Positions 7,132-15,497 of a stretch of 64,000 nt of DNA are shown piece after piece. Below the pieces are notes generated by a model, which ran no database searches, was not told the origin of the DNA, and saw only the letters and a list, made by a program, of their open reading frames with translations. The DNA comes from Bacteriovoracaceae bacterium. GTDB taxonomy: Bacteria > Bdellovibrionota > Bacteriovoracia > Bacteriovoracales > Bacteriovoracaceae. The stretch is taken from assembly GCA_024711325.1 (NCBI GenBank), contig JANJTC010000004.1:62001-126000 (forward strand), given 5' to 3'. Made by a program: the position numbers and the translations under genes. Each line of letters opens with the position of its first letter. The first letter of the stretch is position 1.

Positions 7132-10100
7132 GTGCTTAGCCCCGGTTCTCTAAGATCATTAAAAATATTTACCTCATCCAACACCGCTTCAAATAGCTTA
7201 TCACTTTTCATATTCAATTCTTTCAACTTTTGCTTATCGTTTGGATTATTCGGATTGAGTTTTTCCCTTTCAGAGTTAACCCTGTCTTGCTCATTAATTA
7301 GATTCGAAGCACATTGAAGTCTCGAACTTATACTCTTGGGAGGATTTTTAGAAAGACCCCTTATGTCAGGGTGAAATGGAACGTATGGAGGCATCAATCC
7401 AGTAGGATCATTTCGATTTATTGGATCATTTAACACATACCCATACAGGTTTGTGTCTCCACCCCCAAACCTAATCGGATCTTTACTCAACCACCTTCCC
7501 GTACTTCCATCATAATCTCTCGCCCCAAACTTCACAAGCTTGGTATCCTGATCATACAATCCACCAGCAAATCCAAACGCCTGAAACCCTGGATTTGTAT
7601 CAAGAGTCACCATCCCCCACTCATTATAATCCATTTTCTGAATGATTGATCCAGTCCGAGCGTTGACAACAAAACGAGGCGATCCGAGATGGTCTTTAAT
7701 TATTCTATAGAAAGTAGTGCCAACCTTCATGTAGTCAGCTGAGTTGATGTTGGTAGCGTGGACGTATTCTTTAATTTCGCCTTCAGCACCTAGCTCAGCC
7801 GCTACCTTAAGGCTGTCCTCATAAACTAATCTCTTCACAGGGGAACCATTCATAAGCTTCTGAGCTCTTCGCCCCTCGTGATCGAGTTTGTAATTGATTA
7901 AAGAGGAATCGGGAAGAGTGACAGACTTAAGTCGTCCAAGTACATCAGGAGTAAAGCTTGTAACCACACTGCCTTCAGTTATGGAAACGAGTTCACCGTT
8001 GGCATTGTACTCAAAGCTTTTCGGTAAATTTCCCTGAAGTGTATAAGTCAGCAGGCGATCTTGAGAATCATAAGTTGCAGTGAAAGATTTACGATTCTGT
8101 TTACCGGAGATCCGGTTGCTATTGGAGTCGTAATTAAAGAGACTTTCAGTTGCGCCATTTTTGGTAACCCACAAAAGTCTTCCGGCGGTATCATAACCGT
8201 ACTTATATTTAGTTGTGACTCCCTGAACCTTCTCGTCTTTTTGTATAATACGATTCAACTTATCGCGGGTTAGTTGATAGCTATAGAATTCGGTAGCACA
8301 GCTGTCTATGTCTTTGGTCTTGCATTTCGTTCCTGGATAGAATCCAGCCCGGTAGGACTTGAGACTTCCGTACTGATCATAGGTTCTTGTGTCGCGAACC
8401 TTATTAAGAACTGTCGAAAGAAGTCTTCCAGAAGATGTGTCATATCCAAGACTCATCTCTCCTACCAGGCCCGGCTGACCATTCAGACGGTAATCAGTTG
8501 GTATACTTCCAACAATAGAAGAATTGACTTCAATTGTTCTATTGATAGGTCTGAAATAGTTATCATGTTCAAAACTTACCTTAATTGAATCTGTACCAAT
8601 AGTTTGAGTCTCTGAGGCCAGATCTTCCATACCAAAATAACTAAAAGAACTTTGAACTTCATCTGGTGAAGTTATTACAGATGGATGCTCAGTGTTTGGG
8701 ATGTAGGTGTAACTTTGCAATTCACCCGGTTCAAAATCCATTGATTCAAGAAGGCCTGTGACTGAATGATAGCTATAGTTTAAAGTTTTTCCATTTGGTC
8801 GGTTAACGGCAGTAAGCTGCTTATCAAGATTATATTCATAGGTGGTATTAACATCTTCTCCACTCAAAAACGGCGGTAGATAGCTTTCCAGTAGTTCCAT
8901 CAAATTATAGTTAAATACATGAGGTGGTTTCCCAGGGGGAGTAATCTCAATTATTTTTCCATCGGCATTATATTTGTATTCAATAATTCTTGAGTCTGGA
9001 AGAGTAATGCTTGTTTGCCTACCCGCTAGATCATAGCCGTAACTGGTAACTTGGTTTAATCCATTAGTCTCGGTCTCAACATAGCCTTGTTCATTGTAGG
9101 TATATGTAATTTTGTTTTGTCCGGATTGATTAACTTCTGAGACTCTTCCTCTTTCATCATATGTTATGGCCATAGGAACATCATTCCCGAGCTGCATACT
9201 GATTGGTCTTTCAAGGTTATTGATCTTGATATTAGTAATTACACCTTCAGGATCTGTAATCGTTCTTGTTAGACTTTGTTTAGTAAAGATATCCGTTGTT
9301 ACTGCATTATTAATCTTTGTTGTCGTTACAATTTCAGCATAAGAAAAAGGATCTGCGGGGTCTGCTAGACCTGCGGCTTTCAGAATTTCGGTTGTTCTTG
9401 TTTTACCATTTTTTGTTTCAAGAACTTTAGACAATCGTGGCAAACGATTCCCAAAACGTTCATCACTTTGAGTTTCAGTAGAAACAGTTTCAAATGCATT
9501 ACTGGAAACATTACTTCGGTCAGGTCCTTCAGAATAGGCCGTAATAAATCCAGACGGCTTAGTTATTGTTCTTTCAAAAACGTTTTCTGCATTCCGGTTA
9601 GAACTATATCTCTTGGTTCTCCCTAAGTTAGAGGTTTGTACTGTTGCAGGATAATCCCCAGTGTAGTCTTCAATGATATTCCAAAGATTACCGCCTATTC
9701 CTTGGTCTAGCTTTAATCTGCCGTTATTATCATACTGTATAGTAGAAAACTGAGTCTGCGAGGGCCGTTTGTAACCTGTCATCAAATCTGAAGAATTATA
9801 GTTTATGCCATGCTCTTCCTGATTTGGATTCCTGATCCGATTTATGAGACGGCTGCTGTTTGTAGTAACTGTTGTAACTTGACCATAAGGAGAAACGATT
9901 GAAGTTAATCTTCCATTCGTTCGTAGAAAGTTTGTTTCATTGTTATAGGGGTCGGTGATTTTACTAATTCGGAAATTGGAAGCATAGGTAAAGCTATATT
10001 TAAGTGCACCTGTTAATGCACTTTTAGTTTCGAAATGCTTTCCATCGGCATCAAACAAATATATTTCATCATCATTTACGATCATATGAAGGCCAGATGG

Positions 10101-10892
10101 AAGAAGTGTAGAAAGCCTTTTTACAATCTTGCCTGTGCCTAGATGTAATTTTCCGCGTTGGATATCATAGTGATGTACAACAGAGACAGACCAAGCCTCT
10201 GGGTTAAAGTTCTCAATCCATTCCGGCTCAGTTTCTGGTTTAATAAACCCTTCTGCATAATCTGAAGAGTACACTAAGCTAAAATCCGTTCCTACAATGT
10301 GAACTGATTCACTGAGAGCACGATTGTCCATTTTGATAATAGACCCGAGTTCATAAGCAGAACATTCAGGACATTCAACATAAGGAAGGCCTTGACCTGT
10401 AACAGGAAAAGAGAAGTGCTGATCTGGGTTACCTGGCGCGCCAATATTTATACTATAATTTAACTGAGCAGAAACTTTACCAATTGTTGTTGGAGTGTAT
10501 TCAACTTCAATGAGACAAAATGTCACACCTTGAACACAAGTATTTCTACTAATAGTGAAATCAGATGAGCCCACAACAGCAACGTTGTAGTAAACATCGT
10601 CGGGATGCACATTTGTAAATTCTATTCTTCCCTGCCAGGATTCAGTGCCTACGATAAGAGGAGGAAATGCAATTCCTGACTTATTAAAAGATCCTTCCCA
10701 ACTTGGAATAATCTGTAATTCGTTCTTTTTATAAAATGAGTAATTAATGTTTTTTGAAATCGGGGTCTTGCCTTTAATAGCATCTTGAAGAAGATATTCC
10801 GAAACTTTTCGGTTCGTTACTCCTTGCTTTCCTTCTGTATAAGCACTGAAAAAGCTAATTAGTAAAATTACGAAATTAAAACACAGTTTCAT
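7128..10892 (-). CDS. secreted Rhs/YD-repeat protein (putative polymorphic toxin or surface protein)
   Basis: 1254 residues. A Sec signal peptide (about 1-21) is followed by an Ig-like domain at about 45-170, probably ASH-like (PLIVGTESWQGRIEF, FTISRNTCVQG, VEYTPTTIGKVSA), and a CPECS motif. Many YD repeats extend from about 230 to 1050 (YDLAGRQTSI, YDERGRVSEV, YDSNSNRISG, YDSQDRLLTY). The conserved Rhs core lies at about 1066-1166 ([30 protein letters not shown], ending NDPTGL). The unique tip is only about 88 residues, Asn/Lys/Glu-rich, with no toxin motif I recognise. GAAGGGA precedes the ATG. Rhs shells usually encapsulate a released C-terminal effector. The signal peptide and lack of PAAR/VgrG parts argue against T6SS delivery. 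The gene probably shares a transcript with the Calx-beta genes. Confidence 0.9.
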   Translation of the reverse strand: MKLCFNFVILLISFFSAYTEGKQGVTNRKVSEYLLQDAIKGKTPISKNINYSFYKKNELQIIPSWEGSFNKSGIAFPPLIVGTESWQGRIEFTNVHPDDVYYNVAVVGSSDFTISRNTCVQGVTFCLIEVEYTPTTIGKVSAQLNYSINIGAPGNPDQHFSFPVTGQGLPYVECPECSAYELGSIIKMDNRALSESVHIVGTDFSLVYSSDYAEGFIKPETEPEWIENFNPEAWSVSVVHHYDIQRGKLHLGTGKIVKRLSTLLPSGLHMIVNDDEIYLFDADGKHFETKSALTGALKYSFTYASNFRISKITDPYNNETNFLRTNGRLTSIVSPYGQVTTVTTNSSRLINRIRNPNQEEHGINYNSSDLMTGYKRPSQTQFSTIQYDNNGRLKLDQGIGGNLWNIIEDYTGDYPATVQTSNLGRTKRYSSNRNAENVFERTITKPSGFITAYSEGPDRSNVSSNAFETVSTETQSDERFGNRLPRLSKVLETKNGKTRTTEILKAAGLADPADPFSYAEIVTTTKINNAVTTDIFTKQSLTRTITDPEGVITNIKINNLERPISMQLGNDVPMAITYDERGRVSEVNQSGQNKITYTYNEQGYVETETNGLNQVTSYGYDLAGRQTSITLPDSRIIEYKYNADGKIIEITPPGKPPHVFNYNLMELLESYLPPFLSGEDVNTTYEYNLDKQLTAVNRPNGKTLNYSYHSVTGLLESMDFEPGELQSYTYIPNTEHPSVITSPDEVQSSFSYFGMEDLASETQTIGTDSIKVSFEHDNYFRPINRTIEVNSSIVGSIPTDYRLNGQPGLVGEMSLGYDTSSGRLLSTVLNKVRDTRTYDQYGSLKSYRAGFYPGTKCKTKDIDSCATEFYSYQLTRDKLNRIIQKDEKVQGVTTKYKYGYDTAGRLLWVTKNGATESLFNYDSNSNRISGKQNRKSFTATYDSQDRLLTYTLQGNLPKSFEYNANGELVSITEGSVVTSFTPDVLGRLKSVTLPDSSLINYKLDHEGRRAQKLMNGSPVKRLVYEDSLKVAAELGAEGEIKEYVHATNINSADYMKVGTTFYRIIKDHLGSPRFVVNARTGSIIQKMDYNEWGMVTLDTNPGFQAFGFAGGLYDQDTKLVKFGARDYDGSTGRWLSKDPIRFGGGDTNLYGYVLNDPINRNDPTGLMPPYVPFHPDIRGLSKNPPKSISSRLQCASNLINEQDRVNSEREKLNPNNPNDKQKLKELNMKSDKLFEAVLDEVNIFNDLREPGLST

Positions 10893-10929
10893 ATAATCCC
10901 TTCAAGATGCTTTCAATTAATTCTATTAC

Positions 10930-11667
10930 TTAGATGCTTGAATCTTCGATAGAGATAGTAGTTTCTCTTATCTCGCCCATTCGAGCGTTTACAATTGGAG
11001 CAAACATTCGAATTATGATATCTTCCAGAGGCTCAACGAGATTATCCACAAATGTTGTTACATTCAATGTTGCCTCTGTCATACCTGGATAGAATATGAA
11101 CTCATCAGTATAATGCATGTTGTGATCAACATAGTGAGTAGCAGATCCACTTACACTTATAGGAACAATTACGATAGATGTCGCTGGCCCCGATAGCGTA
11201 GCTTTTAGTTCAATCGAACCTCCTTCTAAAACTAGATAAGAGGAAGATGAAAAATTTACGACGGGCAAATCAAAGACAGATTCATCCCGAATAAAAATTG
11301 CCATATTGGAATTGCCTAATCTCGCATTTTGAGGAGCAGTCATTTTCAAATACAACGCCTCAAGTCCTTCATGAATTCCTTCATCAGGTAAATAAAAGCT
11401 TATGGATCCTTGGATTTGCCCGGGTGCTATTATTATTTTAGCAAATGCACCCATCTCATGGTCCATCTCATCAGCTTCACCAATGACATAGCTTGGAACT
11501 ATAACGACAGAAACCTCAACACTTGCTGGCGCTGAAAGCACTGCTGACACAACTGCAATTTCCTTTTCCTTATAGTCTTTTCTTAAATGTAAAAAGCTTA
11601 TTTCGGGCAATTCGGCATAAACGGATTGTGATAAAATTAAAGTAATTAACAATATAATTTTTTTCAT
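10930..11667 (-). CDS. exported protein with two Calx-beta-like domains (copy 2)
   Basis: 245 residues. Signal peptide MKKIILLITLILSQSVYA, then two Calx-beta-like repeats: about 23-125 (PEISFLHLRKDYKEKEIAVVS...) and about 130-243 (LPVVNFSSSSYLVLEGGSIELKATL..., ending TISIED). The repeats show the typical pattern of P.V.F....EG...V.VTLS and a terminal I.D. Calx-beta domains often bind Ca2+ and occur in bacterial adhesins. It is a paralogue of the next gene upstream (11689-12447) and lies 37 bp before the Rhs gene, so the three probably form one operon. No anchor seen; likely periplasmic or surface. Confidence 0.8.
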   Translation of the reverse strand: MKKIILLITLILSQSVYAELPEISFLHLRKDYKEKEIAVVSAVLSAPASVEVSVVIVPSYVIGEADEMDHEMGAFAKIIIAPGQIQGSISFYLPDEGIHEGLEALYLKMTAPQNARLGNSNMAIFIRDESVFDLPVVNFSSSSYLVLEGGSIELKATLSGPATSIVIVPISVSGSATHYVDHNMHYTDEFIFYPGMTEATLNVTTFVDNLVEPLEDIIIRMFAPIVNARMGEIRETTISIEDSSI

Positions 11668-11688
11668 TTTTTTCTCATTTTTTATATT

Positions 11689-12447
11689 TTAGTGAAGTGG
11701 CATTGACTCAGGGAGATCAAGGATACTGACTGAATGTTCTGTTAAAATTCCTAACTCTGCATTAGTGATCGGAGACAATAATTTAATAACAATATCTTCA
11801 GAACCTTCTTGTATATAGTCTTCAAAGGTTCTGATTGAGAGTACTACTTCTGTTGTTCCAGGAGAAAACACCACTTCTTTTGTAAACAAGTCGTGATCAG
11901 ATGGATATTCAGATGTTCCACAAATAGATATTGGCACAACAACAGGCGAATCTGATGGTGATGTTAAAGTCATTTTTACTTCAACACGTGATCCCTCTGA
12001 GATATCCGAACGGCTTTGAACAAAATTGACTTTGGGTAAAGAGGGTTCATTTATAAGACCCTCAATAAAATGTAACATTATTGAGGAATATATACCTGGA
12101 ATAGCATTCTGAGTAGGCCCCATCTTCAAAGCAAAGTATTCAATCTCTTCTGTCTCAGAATCTTCTAGAACATTGAAAGTAATCGACCCCTGCGACTCGC
12201 CCGGAGAGATATGAATGACTGTATTTGAAAGATTAAGGTCAGTATCAGCCATTCCAGCTGTTGAGACGCTTTCAAGGTATAGTTTAACCGATACACCCTG
12301 AACAGTAGGAGCAGACAACTCAACAGTTAAAGTTACTGATTCACCTTCTTTGTAAATATTAGGCTGTTGTGCGAAGTTAATTTCAGGTAATACCGCAAAA
12401 ACCTGAAGCGGCAATAAACACAGTAGTGAAAACCAAAACTTCCTCAT
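11689..12447 (-). CDS. exported protein with two Calx-beta-like domains (copy 1)
   Basis: 252 residues. Signal peptide MRKFWFSLLCLLPLQVFA, then two Calx-beta-like repeats: LPEINFAQQPNIYKEGESVTLTVEL and LPKVNFVQSRSDISEGSRVEVKMTL, the second ending HSVSILD. It resembles the next gene (10930-11667) along its length, including phrases such as MTLTSPSDSPVVVPISI versus ATLSGPATSIVIVPISV, so the pair arose by duplication. AAGGAG lies about 6 nt before the ATG. This is the first gene of the presumed Calx-beta/Rhs operon, with 305 bp of AT-rich DNA upstream. Confidence 0.8.
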   Translation of the reverse strand: MRKFWFSLLCLLPLQVFAVLPEINFAQQPNIYKEGESVTLTVELSAPTVQGVSVKLYLESVSTAGMADTDLNLSNTVIHISPGESQGSITFNVLEDSETEEIEYFALKMGPTQNAIPGIYSSIMLHFIEGLINEPSLPKVNFVQSRSDISEGSRVEVKMTLTSPSDSPVVVPISICGTSEYPSDHDLFTKEVVFSPGTTEVVLSIRTFEDYIQEGSEDIVIKLLSPITNAELGILTEHSVSILDLPESMPLH

Positions 12448-12752
12448 GAAGTCTCCTTATTGAATTTGATAAATAGTTTAAATATGAAAATCCCCAACAA
12501 ATTCTTCGTCAACTTACTTTTTTTTGATGCTCTTTAGATTGCACTGATAGAAAGAACAAAATTAATTCTCTCTTCATCAAAATGATTTGAAGTTTTTCAT
12601 TAACAAAAATGCATATTAAACTGTTTTATATTTTTGAATTTATTTTCTTGAGTTTAAAAAACGACTCTTAAGAAAAATTGAGATTTTTAGAATTGAATAA
12701 TGAGCGAATTAAAATTTTACACCAAAAAAAAGGCTCCCGAAGGAGCCTTCCA
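12448..12752. other. AT-rich intergenic region, probable promoter of the Calx-beta/Rhs operon
   Basis: No gene seen. The sequence is strikingly AT-rich, with TTGACG on the minus strand about 50 bp upstream of the Calx-beta start and TTTCAT 17 bp further on: a plausible but weak promoter. At the far end it holds the terminator of the small gene at 12753-12944. Confidence 0.4.
12723..12749 (-). terminator. intrinsic terminator of the RHH gene
   Basis: Minus strand: AAGGCTCC, loop TTCG, GGAGCCTT, then T run. The UUCG tetraloop is very stable. It lies immediately after the stop codon of the gene at 12753-12944. Confidence 0.85.
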
Positions 12753-12944
12753 CTAATCTGCCATTGGCACTTGTTTTAAATAATCTGAGTGAGATGAACA
12801 AAAGCGTTTAAGAGCAATGACAACAATATCGGCCGTAGGCATGCCTGTATTCTTGGACATCAGCTCAAGATCTTCTGCTGTTTTCTTTTCGATTTTAACG
12901 GTAATTTCTTTCAGTTCGCCTTCATTGTGCTTTTGTGACTTCAT
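12753..12944 (-). CDS. small ribbon-helix-helix-like protein
   Basis: 63 residues. The core EITVKIEKKTAEDLELMSKNTGM...TADIVVIALKRF has the pattern of a CopG/Arc-type ribbon-helix-helix: a basic beta strand, then two helices. AGAGGG precedes the ATG, and its own UUCG terminator follows, so it appears to be a real single-gene unit. Likely a small DNA-binding regulator acting as a dimer. No toxin partner is adjacent, so an antitoxin role is not supported. Confidence 0.7.
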   Translation of the reverse strand: MKSQKHNEGELKEITVKIEKKTAEDLELMSKNTGMPTADIVVIALKRFCSSHSDYLKQVPMAD

Positions 12945-13028
12945 AAAACCCTCTTTGAATTTTCAAGAATATTAGCCGTTTTTTTGGTTTTGGTCATCAT
13001 CATCTTTAAACTTACAGGCCGCATCAGA

Positions 13029-13577
13029 TTAGGCCATTTTAGGGGCGATAATTTTCAGGGCACCCTTTTTTCGCAAACTTACCAAGGCCATGGTTATCTC
13101 GTGATCCAGAAGCTCGCAATGTTGATAAATTTCAAAGGGATTATTCCATTCGGTCAGGGTCTTTAGGACATCAAATTCCTCTGGTGTTACCGGCAGGGTA
13201 TCCTCAATGAATTCGGCATCGATGAGAATTTTGACATTTTCCGGCGGGCGCAGCTTTAAGGATTCGCGGTAGAGTTTTAGGACGTCACTCATGCGGTTTT
13301 TTATGACAAGAAAAGGGTAATGAATCTGGCGTTGATCATCGTTAACTAATTCTGGTTCAACCACGTAATCAAATGAATTAAGAGAGTATTCCTGAATGAT
13401 GAGCAGATAGAAGGCCTTAAGACCTTTATTGGCATTGAAAGTTACCTGGATCACATCGCCATCTTTGAATAAAATGTGACCCAAGAATTGGCGATTGAAA
13501 CTTGCAAGAATATTTACCTTGCCGGTAAACCTCACTGCAATCTGCTCTTCAATCACACCCATCACTTTGGATTGCAT
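13029..13577 (-). CDS. DUF4388-like (PATAN-type) protein
   Basis: 182 residues, no signal peptide. The N-terminal part (FTGKVNILASFNRQFLGHILFKDGDVIQVTFN, split by GHI) resembles DUF4388 domains, which recur in signalling proteins of delta-proteobacteria and cyanobacteria. The C-terminal part (about 120-180: TPEEFDVLKTLTEWNNPFEIYQHCELLDHEITMALVSLRKKG, interrupted) looks like a winged-helix region. It starts 8 bp after the mrp gene, with GGAAG before its ATG, so the two are probably cotranscribed. Domain assignment is from pattern only. Confidence 0.65.
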   Translation of the reverse strand: MQSKVMGVIEEQIAVRFTGKVNILASFNRQFLGHILFKDGDVIQVTFNANKGLKAFYLLIIQEYSLNSFDYVVEPELVNDDQRQIHYPFLVIKNRMSDVLKLYRESLKLRPPENVKILIDAEFIEDTLPVTPEEFDVLKTLTEWNNPFEIYQHCELLDHEITMALVSLRKKGALKIIAPKMA

Positions 13578-13585
13578 AGATCTTC

Positions 13586-14758
13586 CTATTTTTTAAGGCC
13601 CAAAACCTTAGAGAAGAAACCGGCCTTCGGTTGCGCAGGAGTTGGATTGAAATGATTTTCAACTTTCTCTGAGAGAGCAAGGAAGGCATTCCAGACCGGA
13701 CGGTCTTGGAATTTTTCCTGAGTCATGTATGGCTCGCCGGCATCAGATCCGGTTCTTAATTCAAGCTCCAGAGGAATCTGGCCAATCATCTCTACGCCTA
13801 ACTCTTTTACTGCCTTGGCGACTCCACCTTCTCCGAAAATATGATGTTCGGTCCCGCAATGATTACAGATGAAAGATGACATGTTTTCAACCATACCAAC
13901 GATTGGGAGGTTTACTTTTTTGAACATCTCAACACCTTTCTTGGCGTCAAGAAGAGCAATGTCTTGAGGAGTAGAAACAATGATCGCTCCATCGACATGG
14001 GCATTTTGAATCATTGATAACTGAATATCACCGGTTCCAGGAGGAAGATCAATTAGGAGATAATCAATGCCATCCCAATCAACGTCAAAGAGGAATTGAT
14101 TTAAGACTCCACCAAGCATCGGTCCGCGCCAGATGACGGGATCGTTCTCATTAATAAAGAAACCAAAACTCATGAATTTAATGCCGTAAGATTCTACGGG
14201 AATGATTTTTCTTTCTGCGTTTGATCGCGGCTTTTCTTCACGTTTACCAAAGATCATAGGAAGAGAAGGACCATAAATATCAGCGTCGATGATTCCGACT
14301 TTATGACCTTGCTTAGAAAGAGTGATGGCAAGGTTTGCCGTAAGAGTGGATTTACCTACTCCACCTTTGCCTGAACCAATGGCAATGATCTTTCCTACAC
14401 CCGGAACAGATTTTTTATTACCAATTGTTCCGTGACCGGCCTTTAATTGGGCCGGTTGGGTGGCGGGCTGGGCCGCTGGGGCTTCGCCTTTTTTATCTAA
14501 AGCTTTGAAGACGTCCTGAGATTGAGTCGAGGTGGTTTTAATTAAAATCTTATCGGCTTCCAAGAGGTCACTTAAGGATTTTTGGATTTCAGTCTCAATG
14601 GTTCTTTTCTCCGCAGGAGAAATTCCGTCCCGGTTATATTCGGCCGTGAGCTTCCCATTATCTAAGGTGACTGTTTGCCAACGGTTCTCACTTCCTAACA
14701 TGGCACCAGTGGCCGGGTTTCTAACTTGATTAAGACGCTCTTTTATTTGATCTAACAT
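13586..14758 (-). CDS. apbC: Mrp/ApbC-type iron-sulfur cluster carrier ATPase
   Basis: About 390 residues from the ATG at 14758 (MLDQIKERL), chosen because TAGGGAC stands before it; an upstream in-frame ATG at 14827 has no ribosome site. The N-terminal domain (about 1-75) is of the DUF59/MIP18 type, then a Pro/Ala/Gln linker, then the deviant Walker A GSGKGGVGKST at about 128-138. Also present are LLIDLPPGTGD and the C-terminal CxxC (FICNHCG) that bridges a 4Fe-4S cluster in the dimer. These proteins carry Fe-S clusters to target enzymes in the cytoplasm. First gene of a pair with the DUF4388 gene. Confidence 0.92.
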   Translation of the reverse strand: MLDQIKERLNQVRNPATGAMLGSENRWQTVTLDNGKLTAEYNRDGISPAEKRTIETEIQKSLSDLLEADKILIKTTSTQSQDVFKALDKKGEAPAAQPATQPAQLKAGHGTIGNKKSVPGVGKIIAIGSGKGGVGKSTLTANLAITLSKQGHKVGIIDADIYGPSLPMIFGKREEKPRSNAERKIIPVESYGIKFMSFGFFINENDPVIWRGPMLGGVLNQFLFDVDWDGIDYLLIDLPPGTGDIQLSMIQNAHVDGAIIVSTPQDIALLDAKKGVEMFKKVNLPIVGMVENMSSFICNHCGTEHHIFGEGGVAKAVKELGVEMIGQIPLELELRTGSDAGEPYMTQEKFQDRPVWNAFLALSEKVENHFNPTPAQPKAGFFSKVLGLKK

Positions 14759-14834
14759 AAAGTCCCTACTTGAGTTTTTTGATTGGTTAATGCTCTTATT
14801 TCTATCTAGCAGAAATACCGAACTCATTTTATGA

Positions 14835-14843
14835 TGCTATATA
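14835..14843 (+). promoter_or_regulatory. extended -10 promoter element
   Basis: TGCTATATA fits an extended -10 (TGn then TATATA). Transcription would begin near 14850, about 16 nt before the TTG start chosen for the HAMP gene. The same TGCTATA core occurs before the genes at 15498 and 30863. Confidence 0.45.
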
Positions 14844-14865
14844 AACCTTGAATAGGATTAAAGCA

Positions 14866-15423
14866 TTGGCATTTTATAAACGCTCTATTTTTTTAATCAA
14901 TCCTTCCTTTCAGCTGAAGTTCAGCTTGATCGTCTGTTCCATTATCCTGATTTCTACCCTCATTTATCCGGTCATTATTTATGACTTTTTTAAACTGATG
15001 GTCTCCAGTATCCCTAGTGTTCCGGAAAAACTTATTGCTGCACGAAATGAATTGGTCATTTATCTGGTATTTATCCAAATCGTGATCACTCTGTTAACTT
15101 TCATCGCCTTTATCTTTATTACCCACAAGATCGCAGGCCCCTTGTATAAATTAAAAAACCATCTCGCCAATATTCGGGAAGGCCATGCCATAACTCCGTT
15201 GACTTTCAGAACCGGAGACCACTTTCAGGATGTAGCTGAGGAAGTTACTTTATTTCTGGAAACTATTTCCGCCAACCAGGAAAACGACTTCCAGTATGTG
15301 GAAGAAGTTGCTCTCTATATCGAAAACCTATCTACCATTGTTCCCGATGATAAAAAACCGGTTTTGAGTGAGATTTCCCGTCGGTTACTGGATATTAAAT
15401 CCCGCTATAAAAATAGTCTTTAA
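14866..15423 (+). CDS. two-TM HAMP-domain membrane protein
   Basis: About 185 residues from the TTG at 14866, preceded by AGGA at 8 nt; a TTG at 14848 is also possible but lies at or before the predicted transcription start. Two TM helices (about 20-43 and 65-90) flank a short periplasmic loop. A HAMP segment follows (HKIAGPLYKLKNHLANI... with GHAITPL and TGDHFQDVAEE). The C-terminal 50 residues are helical and carry no kinase or methyl-accepting domain. It could be a truncated receptor or a signalling adaptor in the inner membrane; no fuller role can be given. Confidence 0.75.
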   Translation: MAFYKRSIFLINPSFQLKFSLIVCSIILISTLIYPVIIYDFFKLMVSSIPSVPEKLIAARNELVIYLVFIQIVITLLTFIAFIFITHKIAGPLYKLKNHLANIREGHAITPLTFRTGDHFQDVAEEVTLFLETISANQENDFQYVEEVALYIENLSTIVPDDKKPVLSEISRRLLDIKSRYKNSL

Positions 15424-15445
15424 CCGATGTAAATTTTTTTCAAGA

Positions 15446-15454
15446 TGCTATACT
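15446..15454 (+). promoter_or_regulatory. extended -10 promoter element of slt gene
   Basis: TGCTATACT, an extended -10. The predicted start near 15461 gives a leader of about 37 nt. No good -35 is seen, as expected for extended -10 promoters. Confidence 0.5.
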
Positions 15455-15497
15455 TAAACCCAATTCTTCCATTACGGTTGAATAAATATTTGGGTAC

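Noticed and set aside
12753..12944. RHH protein as antitoxin
   Set aside because: No partner toxin gene adjoins; it has its own terminator and stands alone.
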